DNA of 64,000 nucleotides from Hortaea werneckii (taxonomy: Eukaryota; Ascomycota; Dothideomycetes; Mycosphaerellales; Teratosphaeriaceae), in assembly GCA_037044905.1 (NCBI GenBank), contig JBAOKB010000079.1, forward strand, positions 35,175 to 99,174, written 5' to 3'. Position numbers and translations under genes: made by a program. This document shows, in pieces, positions 22,001-31,433 of the stretch (positions are counted from its first letter, which is position 1; every line of letters begins with the position of its first letter). The notes below the pieces were generated by a model. It was not told where the DNA came from and ran no database searches. It saw only the letters and a program-made list of their open reading frames with translations.

Positions 22001-22398
22001 CTCCAATCTATCAGAGGGTTATGCTTTTCCAACCAAGGTGTCCCCATCACGATGTCGTGACTGGCCATGTCAACGATATCCAGGCTGACAGTCTCGTGGT
22101 GCTGTTGGATAGCTAGGACTAGCGGCATTGTTTCGCTGTCCACTTCGGATAGGGATGATCCATCTGCGACCATTAACTCGTATCCGCCGTCTTTCTTTCG
22201 TCGGGTAGCGATCCCGTTTCGCTGGACAAAGCTGGTCGATATAAAGTTTCCGCTGGCTCCGGAATCGATCATAGCTTGTGTTGCGTGTCCATTGACAATG
22301 CATTTGGTACGGAATACCGGTGCTGCTGATGCTGTGGGAGCTTCGATAATGTTTACTTCCTGGCGACTGCTCCTGTCGGCAGGGATCCTTCGTTTTTT
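18973..22398 (-). CDS. Element B Pol: protease, reverse transcriptase, RNase H, integrase, chromodomain
   Basis: Polyprotein reached from gag by -1 frameshift; the open frame extends to 22443 and residues are counted from there (1156). Visible in order: aspartic protease (DSGAS, Asp60); RT (FVPKKGGKLRMVIDYRRLN; YVDD at 413-416); RNase H (ETDASDLAIG, Asp563; YTDHKNL); zinc-binding integrase N-terminus (His744, His751, Cys781, Cys784); integrase core Asp814, Asp880, Glu916 with D880-E916 spacing of 35; GPY/F module near 1050 (VGPFLIAE); chromodomain about 1104-1150 (YEVEKIV, YLIKWKGYPSDENTWEP). All catalytic residues are present. It copies element RNA into DNA and integrates it; the chromodomain likely directs insertion to heterochromatin. 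The last codons overlap the antisense ORF. Confidence 0.95.
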   Translation of the reverse strand, partial: KKRRIPADRSSRQEVNIIEAPTASAAPVFRTKCIVNGHATQAMIDSGASGNFISTSFVQRNGIATRRKKDGGYELMVADGSSLSEVDSETMPLVLAIQQHHETVSLDIVDMASHDIVMGTPWLEKHNPLIDWRKRVLKFERCGCVTNIQPMHRQRAMIDEERQFCELERQPITYSDRNGKEMVSTDTEPAQPGHKVRDKGRTNAPPEIPEEFKKWKPLFQEEEGLAALPRHQPWDHRIQLQPGKDPPWGPLYRLSEKELEEQRRWLKEKSDKGWIEKSQSPAASPAMFVPKKGGKLRMVIDYRRLNEVTVKNRYPLPNIEEMQDRLTGANWYSKIDLRDAFYAVRMAKGEEWKTAFRTRYGLYQFRVMPMGLTNAPATCQQLVNDVLRDLLDITVIAYVDDILIFTRGNREQHTKDVQAVLERLSTVDFKTAPEKCEFYKKEIEFLGFIINTTGIKMDPKKVQSIEEWPTPKTVKDIQAFLGLANYNRKFVERYSKLAIPLTSLMKKDTKFVWTEKQEKAFQQLKQACIRSPTLMLFNTKKPVQVETDASDLAIGACLTQEHDGKRHPVAYYSRKMTPAEQNYEIYDKELLAIVAALRHWRVYCEGATGLTIYTDHKNLQYFTTTKDLSRRQCRWSELLGQYKFDIQYTPGKDNGRADALSRRSDYMEGKEQNSKAMLKVNKDGSLTTNTQEFNNILRVLRDEQEEFPIEHGKYQVPPEKEHECIKDHHNSQTTGHPGITRTIDLIRRNFAFPQMRKKVTDYIKQCDSCQKNKASRHAKYGNLQFREPSDTPWREVTMDFITKLPASKDPATGVIYDSILVMVDTLTKYAHFIPCKESMTAMELAYLVLDRLIRHHGIPESFITDRDKLFTSNFWKSLMGQIGIRHKLSTAFHPETDGQTERTNQSLEAYLRHYVNFAQNNWVALLPMAQLALNNNASETTKETPFFLNYGKTPNLFMEPRTSVKAEKAIVMAGELQKTHATARDAIQHSQQQIRKQRFKESKTAPQLKKGDKVYLLTKNLKTKRKTKKLDHVKVGPFLIAEQKGAVSYRLELPPDARIHPVFHVSLLEPAHPNATLQTTFHYQEQEDDEYEVEKIVSYDKKSQRYLIKWKGYPSDENTWEPLTNLNCRKLLKRFHSGSQR

Positions 22399-24368
22399 GA
22401 ATAGTATCCTGGCGAGTTGGCATCTTCGAGACAGACTTCCCAATCAAGGGGTCCATGTCGTGGGCCTAGGATAACCTTTCCCTGTGTCATTGATACCTTG
22501 ATTTGTCCTTTGACAGTGGCTTTGACGTGCCCTAGTATCATGTTTCTCCATATCGGTAATTGTACTGGTTGCCCGATGGGTCTCATCTCCCATTGGCTTG
22601 CTGACTCAGTCAACTTCTGTTTCATTGCTTCTAACGATATGAGGTCTTCCTGATATGCTTCCTGGATCCGGTGTAATTCGTGGAATCGTCCTTTGACTAC
22701 TTGTATTCGTTCTCTGAGCCTTCTTGGGATATGGATTCCGTCAGGCGTGATATAGCTTCCATCAGGTTGAAACGTACTTCCAATCGGTGGTCGTTCTTGT
22801 ACGTATGCTGCTGCGTCGTAGTCAACGTTGGCAAGTCGATAGTTCCAGAACATTGCTCTAATCCGATTGAGCATGTTGTCGAATTCGATCGGATGAAGTC
22901 GTCGCTTTCCTTGGATCCCGGGGAATACATTTTCAAGCTGGCTCGCGATGAAGAGGATCATTTTCTTGGCTGGTCCTGCTCCTGAGACTTCGAAGCGATA
23001 CAGTTCGAGGTCATCGGGTTCATCGTCGTCGGTGTATTCTTCCTCCGACGAGCTATCATCTTGTGCTGCAACTGTTTGCGCAATCATCTGTAGTTGTTCC
23101 AGGTTTGGTCCCGTTAATTCTGGGGCGATATCGTTATTTTGTGGAGATTCTTCTTCCTCTAGCAGTTCTTCTTCCTGCTCAGGGGGTGTGTTTTCTTGCA
23201 GAGTTGCGTCCTCCCAATTGAATGGTGGTGGAGACCTTCCTCTCCGGGAATTTCCTAAGTCTCTCATCTGCTGTAGCGGCTGGCCTCGTACCATCGCGTT
23301 AAATTCCATCCTAGCCTTGCGTGGCTTCTTGGGATAGTGACCACTTGCTAGCTTGTCTGACTCATGGGTTTTACAGTCGTCGTCGTAACAACCCGTCCAA
23401 TGCATAGCCTTATGGTCTGGTTCCGTCTTCGGTTCCTTAACGAGTTTTGATACATCGTAGGCGCCTCGTCCATCGTTTGCTTCGTTGATGGGTTCCTTCA
23501 CTAGCATCATGTTGAGTTGCTCCTGCGGTCGCACCTTTCGTCCGCGGCAGTCTCGTGCGTAATGCCCTATCTTGTGGCAGTTGTAGCACTCCGGTCCTTC
23601 TCGTTTCTTTCCTCTGTTGCTGTTCCCTTGGAACTTCCCTTTACCCTTGGCTCCTCGCATGCCTTTTCCTTTTGGCTTGCGCTGGATAATATCCAATTCC
23701 ATGGCATCAGGATCGCGACGAGACCCTCCAGTCCAGCTGGTAGAGTTGTAGCCAGATCGTCCGCGATACTGTCCATTATGGCGTTTTTCCATCTTCCTCT
23801 CGTAGAGCCTATCGTCAATTTCGATAGCGTCCTGAATCATCAGTTCGAGAGTGTCGTGAGATGCACCTGAGCGCATGAGTTCATCCTTGACGTCGTCCTT
23901 GAGTCCAGTGTAATACATAGTGAGTAAGGCTTGGTCATCCCAACCAGTTTTGCCTGAATACTCCCTGAACCTGGCGGTGTATTGCGAAGTAGACGTCTTC
24001 TGTTTCAAGTGTTGGATAACTCGGATGGCGACTTGTTTTTCATTACTCAACCCATAAATATTTCGAATGGCTTTGACATAATTGTCCCAGCTGTTGAAGA
24101 TTCCTTCGGTGTCGATGTTCTGGTGCAAGACTTCGTGCAACCTAGGTCGAATCCATTGTTGGACTTGTCCCCTAAGGTAAGAGGATGCAAGTAAGGTCTT
24201 CTTAGGATCCTGGGTGATGTTTTCGAAACGAAAGTAAAGTGCCATTTGGTTGAGCCAATCGTCGAGCTTCGATCGATCGCCATAGTAATAGTCCGGTTTG
24301 GCGACTTTGATATTGTTGTCGTAGGTACGCTGCTGAACGCTAGTGTCTCGGTTCTCGGATGGAGCCAT
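22353..24368 (-). CDS. Element B Gag nucleocapsid protein
   Basis: 671 residues, forming the virus-like particle that packages element RNA. A retrotransposon gag domain spans about residues 25-195 (YYYGDRSKLDDWLNQMALYF onward), followed by a basic Gly/Lys-rich stretch and one CCHC zinc knuckle (Cys261, Cys264, His269, Cys274). A long acidic C-terminal extension of nearly 400 residues (EEELLEEEESPQNN, DDSSSEEEYTDDDEPDD) is unusual in size. The gag stop lies at 22353; a slippery site shortly before it allows passage into pol. Start is the ATG at 24368, about 40 bp inside the LTR. Confidence 0.93.
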   Translation of the reverse strand: MAPSENRDTSVQQRTYDNNIKVAKPDYYYGDRSKLDDWLNQMALYFRFENITQDPKKTLLASSYLRGQVQQWIRPRLHEVLHQNIDTEGIFNSWDNYVKAIRNIYGLSNEKQVAIRVIQHLKQKTSTSQYTARFREYSGKTGWDDQALLTMYYTGLKDDVKDELMRSGASHDTLELMIQDAIEIDDRLYERKMEKRHNGQYRGRSGYNSTSWTGGSRRDPDAMELDIIQRKPKGKGMRGAKGKGKFQGNSNRGKKREGPECYNCHKIGHYARDCRGRKVRPQEQLNMMLVKEPINEANDGRGAYDVSKLVKEPKTEPDHKAMHWTGCYDDDCKTHESDKLASGHYPKKPRKARMEFNAMVRGQPLQQMRDLGNSRRGRSPPPFNWEDATLQENTPPEQEEELLEEEESPQNNDIAPELTGPNLEQLQMIAQTVAAQDDSSSEEEYTDDDEPDDLELYRFEVSGAGPAKKMILFIASQLENVFPGIQGKRRLHPIEFDNMLNRIRAMFWNYRLANVDYDAAAYVQERPPIGSTFQPDGSYITPDGIHIPRRLRERIQVVKGRFHELHRIQEAYQEDLISLEAMKQKLTESASQWEMRPIGQPVQLPIWRNMILGHVKATVKGQIKVSMTQGKVILGPRHGPLDWEVCLEDANSPGYYSKNEGSLPTGAVARK
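22392..22398 (-). promoter_or_regulatory. -1 ribosomal frameshift site A AAA AAC between gag and pol
   Basis: On the sense strand, gag codons read TCA AAA AAC, so the heptamer A AAA AAC is in the correct X XXY YYZ phase. Slipping back one base enters the pol frame directly (codons CGA AGG). A short CCTG/CAGG stem lies just downstream; a stronger pseudoknot was not established. The heptamer survives in A and C. Confidence 0.8.
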
Positions 24369-24393
24369 TGTTGTCTGAGGTACAAGGTTCCTT

Positions 24394-24407
24394 GAGGGTG
24401 TTCAAAG
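24394..24407 (-). other. Primer-binding region of element B, possibly self-priming
   Basis: The bases next to the 5' LTR on the sense strand are CTTTGAACACCCTC and do not start with TGG, so a normal tRNA 3' end would not pair there. TTGAACAC within it is complementary to GTGTTCAA in the LTR (plus-strand 24542-24549), a little downstream of a TATATA box, as expected for Tf1-like self-priming. Confidence 0.4.
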
Positions 24408-24807
24408 TGTTGCGACCCTACGAAGTAGTGTCACGGGTTTAGAGCTCTTTGGAACAGATGTGTCAGGACAACTGGGTTGTGGGATAACTGATTGTGACAA
24501 GGCTGTTGGTTCTCTACCTAACAGTCGGATTGCAACATGAGTTGAACACACGAACTCCTAACGAGAAACATGCCTAGTTATATACATAAGAGATTCGTGT
24601 CTTCATGCGAGCATGGTGAGCATTTCTCGTCTTGCTCGCTAGTGTCCCCTCTCTTGAGGCGAGCATGGTGAGCATTTCTCGTTTTGCTCACTCACGTGAC
24701 CTTCGGTTCGTGATTCTTCAGGAGATGGTTCCGTTTAGCCATGTCCATCCCGTTAGCGTCCGTCTTCTCTTATCCAATCGCTCCGTCTGTCTCACGTGTT
24801 CGTAACA
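24408..24807 (-). repeat. Element B 5' LTR
   Basis: 400 bp, read as identical to the 3' LTR. A TATATAAC motif on the sense strand is the likely TATA box. Target copy AGTCG follows at 24808-24812. Confidence 0.92.
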
Positions 24808-25038
24808 AGTCGCGTCCTAAAGAATTACGAGATATAGAGTACCTATAGTTACGTAAGTAGAGCGCTCTATAATCCGTAAGCGTAGAGTAGTAGAACACTC
24901 TATAATCTATAGAAGTAGAGTAACGGAGCACGTTATATAAAGACACGAATCTCTTATATATATAACTAGGCATGTTTCTCGTTAGGAGTTCGTGTATTTA
25001 ACTTATATTATAATCTAACTATTAGGTAGAGAACTAAT
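24808..25038 (+). repeat. Solo Gypsy LTR, middle piece
   Basis: Continues the solo LTR from the AGTCG target of B to CTAAT (reverse complement ATTAG) next to element C. It contains a degraded TATATATA box and the segment matching CTAGGCATGTTTCTCGTTAG of the intact LTR. With 17975-18056 and 10666-10767 the pieces total about 405 bp after removing duplicated targets, one LTR length. Confidence 0.85.
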
Positions 25039-25440
25039 TGTTACGAACACGGTCACGGGACGCTCGAACCCGAAGCGATTGGCTAGTAAGGACTGGAGCA
25101 AGGAAAGGTCACGTGATTAGTATGTAGGAGAGCGCTGCCTTGGCAGGCGAACCACTGCATATATGCAAGAGGCCGACCGGTCGACGAGCGACCCGGCGAC
25201 CTTGGAGCGCCGGACCGCTAAGCGACCCAGCGAACTATTGCATAAAGACACGAATCTCTTATGTATATAACTAGGCATGTTTCTCGTTAGGAGTTCGTGT
25301 GTTCAACTCATGTTGCAATCCGACTGTTAGGTAGAGAACCAACAGCCTTGTCACAATCAGTTATCCCACAACCCAGTTGTCTTGACACATCTGTTCCAAC
25401 GAGCTCTAAATCCGTGACACTACTTCGTAGGGTCGCAACA
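25039..25440 (+). repeat. Element C 5' LTR
   Basis: 402-bp TG...CA LTR followed by the primer region CTTTGAACACCCTC, unmutated here in contrast to A. Confidence 0.9.
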
Positions 25441-25479
25441 CTTTGAACACCCTCAAGGAACTTTGTACCTTAGACAACA

Positions 25480-27495
25480 ATGGCTCCATCCGAGAACCGA
25501 GACACTAGCGTTTAGCAGCGTACCAACGACAACAATATCAAAGTCGCCAAACCGGACTACTACTATGGCGATCGATCGAAGCTTGACGATTGGCTGAACC
25601 AAATGGCACTTTACTTTCGTTTCGAAAATATTACTTAGGACCCCAAGAAGACTCTACTTGCATCCTCTTATCTTAGGGGACAAGTCCAACAATGGATTCG
25701 ACCCAGACTGCACGAAGTCTTGCACCAGAACATCGACACCGAAGGAATCTTCAACAGCTGGGACAACTATGTCAAAGCCATTCGAAACATTTATGGGTTG
25801 AGTAACGAAAAACAAGTCGCCATCCGAGTCATCCAACACCTGAAACAGAAGACGTCTACTTCGCAATACACCGCCAAGTTTAGGGAGTATTTAGGCAAGA
25901 CTAGTTAGGATGACCAAGCCTTACTTACTATGTATTACACTGGACTCAAGGACGACGTCAAGGATGAACTCATGCGCTTAGGTGCATCTCACGACACTCT
26001 CGAACTAATGATTCAAGATGCTATCGAAATTGACGATAGGCTTTACGAGAGAAAGATGGAAAAACGCCACAATGGACAGTATCGCGGACGATCTAGCTAC
26101 AACTCTACTAGCTGGACTGGAGGGTCTCGTCGCGATCCTAATGCCATGGAATTGGATATCATCCAACGCAAGCCGAAAGGAAAAGGCATGCACGGAGCCA
26201 AGGGTAAAGGGAAGTTCCAAGGGAACAGCAACAGAGGAAAGAAACGAGAAGGACCGGAGTGCTACAATTGCCACAAGATAGGGCATTACGCACGAGATTG
26301 CCGCGGACGAAAGGTGCGACCGCAGGAGCAACTCAACATGATGCTAGTAAAGGAACCCATCGACGAAGCAAACGATGGACGAGGCGCCTACGATGTATCA
26401 AAACTCGTTAAGGAACCAAAGACGGAACCAGACCATAAGGCTGTGCATTGGACGGGTTGCTACGACGACTATTGCAAGACCCACGAATCAGACAAGCAAG
26501 CAAGTGGTCACTATCCCAAGAAGCCACGCAAGGCTAGGATGGAATTTAACGTGATGATACGAGGCCAGCCGCTATAGCAGATGAGAGACTTAGGAAATTC
26601 CCAGAGAGGAAGGTCTCCACCACCATTCAATTGGGAGGACGCAACTCTGCAAGAAAACACACCCCCTGAGCAGGAAGAAGAACTGCTAGAGGAAGAAGAA
26701 TCTCCACAAAATAACGACCCCGAACCGGAACTTACGGGACCAAACCTGGAACAACTACAAATGATAGCGTAGATGATAGCAGCGTAGGACGGTAGTTCAT
26801 TAGAGGAAGAATATACAGATGACGAAGAGCCAGACGACCTTAAAATATCGACATTCACCATTCAAGGATCTGAACCCATTAAAAGGATAATGATCTTTAT
26901 TATGCATCAACTCGAGACTGTATTCCCCAAGATCCAAGGGAAACGACGACTTTACCCGATCGAGTTCGACAACATGCTCAACCGAATTAGAGCAATGTTC
27001 TGGAACTATCGACTTGTCAACGTCGATTACGATGCAGCAGCATACGTGCAAGAACGACCACCGATTAGAAGCACATTCCAACCTAATGGAAGCTATATAA
27101 CGCCCGATGGAATCCACATTCCCAGAAGCGTTAGAGAACGAATCCAGATCATTAAGGCACGACTTCATGAACTACACCGAATCCAGGAAGCTTATTAAGA
27201 AGACCTCATATCGTTGGAGGCAATGCGACACAAGTTAACCGAGTCCACGAAGCAATAGGAACTAAAGCCTATAGGACTACTAGTGCAACTACTAATATAG
27301 AGAAACATAATACTAGGGCACGTCAAAGCCACTGTCGAAGGACAAATCAAGGTATTAGTGACACAAGGAAAGGTTATCCTAGGCCCACGACATGGACCCC
27401 TTAATTGGGAGATCTGTCTCGAAGACGCTAACTCGCTAGGATACTATTTAAAAAACGAAGGATCCCTGCCGACAGGAGCAGTCGCTAGGAAGTAA
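25480..27495 (+). pseudogene. Element C gag, degenerate
   Basis: Begins ATGGCTCCATCC like B but has an early CAG-to-TAG stop (GTTTAGCAG, near 25513), later CAG/TGG-to-TAG stops, and TAG near 26575. The zinc knuckle CYNCHKIGHYARDC remains readable near 26260. Confidence 0.85.
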
Positions 27496-30400
27496 ACATT
27501 ATCGAAGCTCCTACAGCATTAGCAGCACCGGTATTCCGTACCAAATGCATTGTCAATGGACACGCAACACAAGCTATAATCGATTCCGGAGCTAGCGGAA
27601 ACTTTATATCGACCAGCTTTGTCTAGCGAAACGGGATCGCTACCCGACGAAAGAAAGACGGCGGATACGAATTGATGGTCGCAGATGGATCATCTCTATC
27701 CGAAGTGGACAGCGAAACAATGCCGCTAGTCCTAGCTATCCAACAGCACCACGAGACTGTTAGCCTAGATATCGTTGACATGGCTAGTCACGACATCGTG
27801 ATGGGGACACCTTGGTTGGAAAAGCACAACCCTCTGATAGATTGGAGGAAAAGAGTACTCAAGTTTGAGCGATGCGGTTGCGTTACCGACATCCACCCTA
27901 CGCATCGACAGCGTGCGATGGTAGATGAGGAAAGACAGTTCTGTGAATTAGAACGTCAACCGATAACATACTCCGATAGAAACGGCAAGGAGATGGTCTC
28001 CACAGACACTAAGCTAGCCCAGCCAGGTTATAAGGTGAGAGATAAAGGGAGAACTAACGCACCTCTAGAGATCCCTAAAGAGTTTAAGATATGGAAACCG
28101 CTCTTCCAGGAAGAGGAAGGATTAGCCGCCTTACCTAGACATTAACCATGGGATCACCGAATACAACTTCAGCCCGGCAAAGATCCACTATGGGGGCCAC
28201 TATACAGGTTATCCGAAAAAGAGCTCGAAGAGCAACGACGATGGCTAAAAGAGAAGAGCGACAAGGGATGGATAGAGAAATCCCAATCGCTAGCCGCTTC
28301 ACTAGCAATGTTCGTTCCAAAGAAAGGAGGAAAACTACGAATGGTAATCGACTATCGACGACTCAACGAAGTCACGGTCAAAAACCGATATCCACTACCC
28401 AACATCGAAGAAATGCAGGATCGACTTACCGGAGCAAACTGGTACTTAAAGATCGATCTACGAGACGCATTCTACGCAGTACGAATGGCTAAGGGAGAAG
28501 AATGGAAGACAGCTTTTAGGACACGCTACGGACTCTACCAATTTCGAGTCATGCCAATGGGACTTACGAACGCCCTAGCGACATGTTAGCAGCTCGTTAA
28601 TGATGTACTACGAGACTTACTGGACATCACCGTTATAGCATACGTCGACGACATCTTAATCTTTACCCGAGGAAGCCGAGAACAACATACTAAAGACGTA
28701 CAAGCAGTGCTAGAACGACTTAGCACAGTGGACTTTAAGACCGTACCCGAGAAATGTGAATTCTACAGGAAGGAAATCGAATTCCTAGGATTCATCATTA
28801 GCACTACTAGAATCAAGATGGACCCGAAGAAAGTACAATCCATCGAGGAATAGCCAACGCCAAAGACAGTTAAGGATATCCAAGCCTTCTTAGGACTCGC
28901 AAACTACAACAGGAAGTTTGTCGAAGGATACTCCAAGCTTGCAATCCCACTTACAAGTCTTACGAAGAAAGACACCAAATTCATGTGGACGGATAAGCAA
29001 GAAAAGGCATTCCAGCAACTTAAGCAAGCATGCATATAGTCACCAACACTTATGCTATTCGACACCAAGAAACTAGTACAAGTCGAAACCGACGCATCCG
29101 ACTTAGCGATAGGTGCTTGCCTTACTTAAGAACATGATGGCAAGAGACACCCAGTGACGTATTACTCGAGAAAGATGACGCTAGCGGAACAGAACTACGA
29201 GATTTATGACAAAGAACTGTTAGCGATTGTTGCAGCATTGCGACACTAGAGAGTTTACTGTGAAGGAGCTACAGGACTGACGATATACACCGACCACAAG
29301 AACCTTTAATACTTCACAACTACCAAGGATCTATCGCGTCGACAGTGTAGATGGTTAGAGCTACTCGGACAATACAAGTTCGATATCTAGTATACGCCAG
29401 GAAAAGACAATGGGCGCGCAGATGCGCTAAGCAGACGAAGCGACTACATGGAAGGAAAAGAGCAAAACCCAAAAGCAATGCTTAAAGTTAACAGAGACGG
29501 GAGCCTTACTACGAACACACAGGAGTTTAACCACATACTCCGAGTTCTACGAGATGAACAAGAAGAGTTCCCCATCGAACATGGGAAGTACCAAGTTCCA
29601 CCAGAAAAGGAATACGAATGTATCAAAGACCACCATGATAGCCGAACCACAGGACACCTAGGAATAACGAGAACGATCGACTTAATTAGACGGAACTTTG
29701 CCTTTCCACAGATGCGAAAGAAGGTTACCGATTACATCAAACAATGCGACAGTTGCCAAAAGAACAAGGCATCACGACATGCAAAGTATGGCAATCTCTA
29801 GTTCCGAGAACCGTCGGACACGCCATGGAGAGAGGTTACGATGGACTTCATCACGAAGTTGCTAGCATCCAAGGACCCAGCCACAGGAGTCATTTATGAT
29901 TCAATACTTGTCATGGTAGACACTTTGACCAAGTATGCACACTTCGTACCATGCGAAGAATCAATGACAGCCATAGAACTCGCACACCTCATACTAGACA
30001 GGCTAATTAGACATCATGGAATTCCAGAAAGCTTTATTACCGACAGAGATAAGCTGTTTACATCAAACTTCTGGAAATCGCTCATGGGACAAATTGGAAT
30101 AAAACACAAGCTATCGACAGCATTCCACCTAGAGACGGATGGTTAGACTAAAAGGACAAATCAGTCACTCGAAACATATTTACGGCACTACGTCAACTAC
30201 GCACAAGATAATTGGGTTGCACTACTACCAATGGCACAACTAGCATTAAACAATAATGCGTCGGAGACAACACGACAAACGCCATTTTTCCTCAACTACG
30301 GAAAGACGCCCAATTTATTCATGGAACCAAGGACGTTAGTAAGAGCCGACAGAGCCATACTTATGGCAGGAGAATTGCAAAAGGCACACAAGACTGCCCA

Positions 30401-30869
30401 AGATGCAATCCGACATTCGCAACAGCGAATATAGAAGCAGCGATTCAAGGAATCAAAATTGGCACCTCAGCTTAGGAAGGGGGATAAGGTATACCTTCTA
30501 ACGAAGAACCTAAAGACAAAGCGGAAAACAAAGAAACTGGATCATGTTAAGGTCGGACCATTTTTGATTGCCGAACAGAAAGGAGCAGTTAGCTACCGAC
30601 TTGAACTTCCACTAGACGCCAAGATCCATCTAGTATTCCATGTATCCTTATTGGAACCCGCACACCCCGACGCCACGCTGCAAACAACGTTCCATTACCA
30701 GGAACAAGAAGACGACGAGTACGAAGTCGAAAGGATCGTAGACTACGACAAGAAAAGTTAGCGATACCTTATCAAATGGAAGGGGTATCCTAGTGAGGAA
30801 AACACATGGGAACCACTCACTAATCTTAACTGCCCGAAGATGCTACGCCAGTACCGCCGGAAAAGTTAA
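27405..30869 (+). pseudogene. Element C pol, degenerate
   Basis: Recognisable protease (DSGAS), RT (YVDD near 28640), RNase H, integrase (29448-30146) and chromodomain regions, interrupted by numerous TAG/TAA stops. Most stops coincide with those of A; one extra stop near 29800 splits a segment that is continuous in A. The 5' limit is taken by homology and is approximate. Confidence 0.85.
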
Positions 30870-31335
30870 CGGATTGATCCATGTTTCCGAGCGTTTCCAT
30901 CATCAAAGGAGTAAGACCCATGGTAGCAGCCGCCGCAGGACAGTCATTAGTTTCGAAGGCACCTTTAGCCTCCATTTCCGACGCAAGACATTCGGCCTTC
31001 CGAGCCGCCCGACCCTTAGCTTGACGAAGAATCTTCTTGTTTCGCATTAACCGAGCCATTACGACGGCCAGCAGTTCCTCGTCCTCGTCGACCTTGCGCT
31101 GGTACTCCTCTCGAGTCTTGTCAAGGGACTCCCAAGACATGTTCACACATTTCTTGCCCTGCCGCACGCACTCGGAGCACCGGAGGTTGGATGAGTTGGA
31201 CATGGCGATACAAAGATGGTTGTGCAAAGAACAGCGTTCGCACGGAAAGAATACTAGGCGACCGTTTCTTTCGATTTCGTTCGCAAGACGCAAGCGCTTT
31301 GTCTTAGAAAGAGAAACCTCTGAAGAAGACGACAT
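30826..31335 (-). CDS. Antisense accessory protein of element C: Zn2Cys6-like cluster plus coiled coil, open frame
   Basis: 169 residues with no stop although the gag-pol of the same element is ruined. Cys32, 35, 42, 53, 56 and 63 give CX2CX6CX10CX2CX6C. Then come MSWESLDKTREEY, a charged helix with heptad character (VDEDEELLAVVMARLMRNKKILRQ), and a Gly/Ser tail. It shares with the B protein the six cysteines, the SWE-LD motif and an R-L-RN-K motif, but little else. The start is 98 bp inside the 3' LTR; the 3' end overlaps the last 44 bp of pol. Whether it is still expressed is unknown. Confidence 0.7.
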   Translation of the reverse strand: MSSSSEVSLSKTKRLRLANEIERNGRLVFFPCERCSLHNHLCIAMSNSSNLRCSECVRQGKKCVNMSWESLDKTREEYQRKVDEDEELLAVVMARLMRNKKILRQAKGRAARKAECLASEMEAKGAFETNDCPAAAATMGLTPLMMETLGNMDQSVNFSGGTGVASSGS

Positions 31336-31433
31336 CTTATGAGAACAAGGTGGACCAAACTACGGAAACTAAGAATCGCGGGGATTGCGACATCATAAGC
31401 TTTAGGGACGAAGCTAGACTGGAAGAGGGATGG

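Larger units (their letters stand above)
18057..24807 (-). mobile_element. Gypsy chromovirus element B, intact and probably young
   Basis: A 6751-bp element with two 400-bp LTRs (18057-18456 and 24408-24807) in which no difference was seen by reading, and a perfect 5-bp target duplication AGTCG (18052-18056 and 24808-24812). Sense strand is minus: LTR, primer site, gag (22353-24368), -1 frameshift site, pol (to 18973), polypurine tract, LTR. An antisense ORF (18528-19022) lies at the 3' end. No in-frame stops and no RIP signature are seen. The C-terminal chromodomain places it among chromoviruses, which tend to integrate into H3K9-methylated heterochromatin; here it sits inside an older copy's LTR. 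Confidence 0.95.

Noticed and set aside
18973..24368. Element B as an infectious retrovirus with an env-like gene
   Set aside because: No signal peptide or membrane-spanning frame follows pol; the extra ORF is antisense and soluble-looking.
30826..31335. Antisense ORF as a host Zn2Cys6 transcription factor captured by the element
   Set aside because: The loop between the second and third Cys is not basic and no middle homology region follows; capture from an ordinary regulator is not supported.
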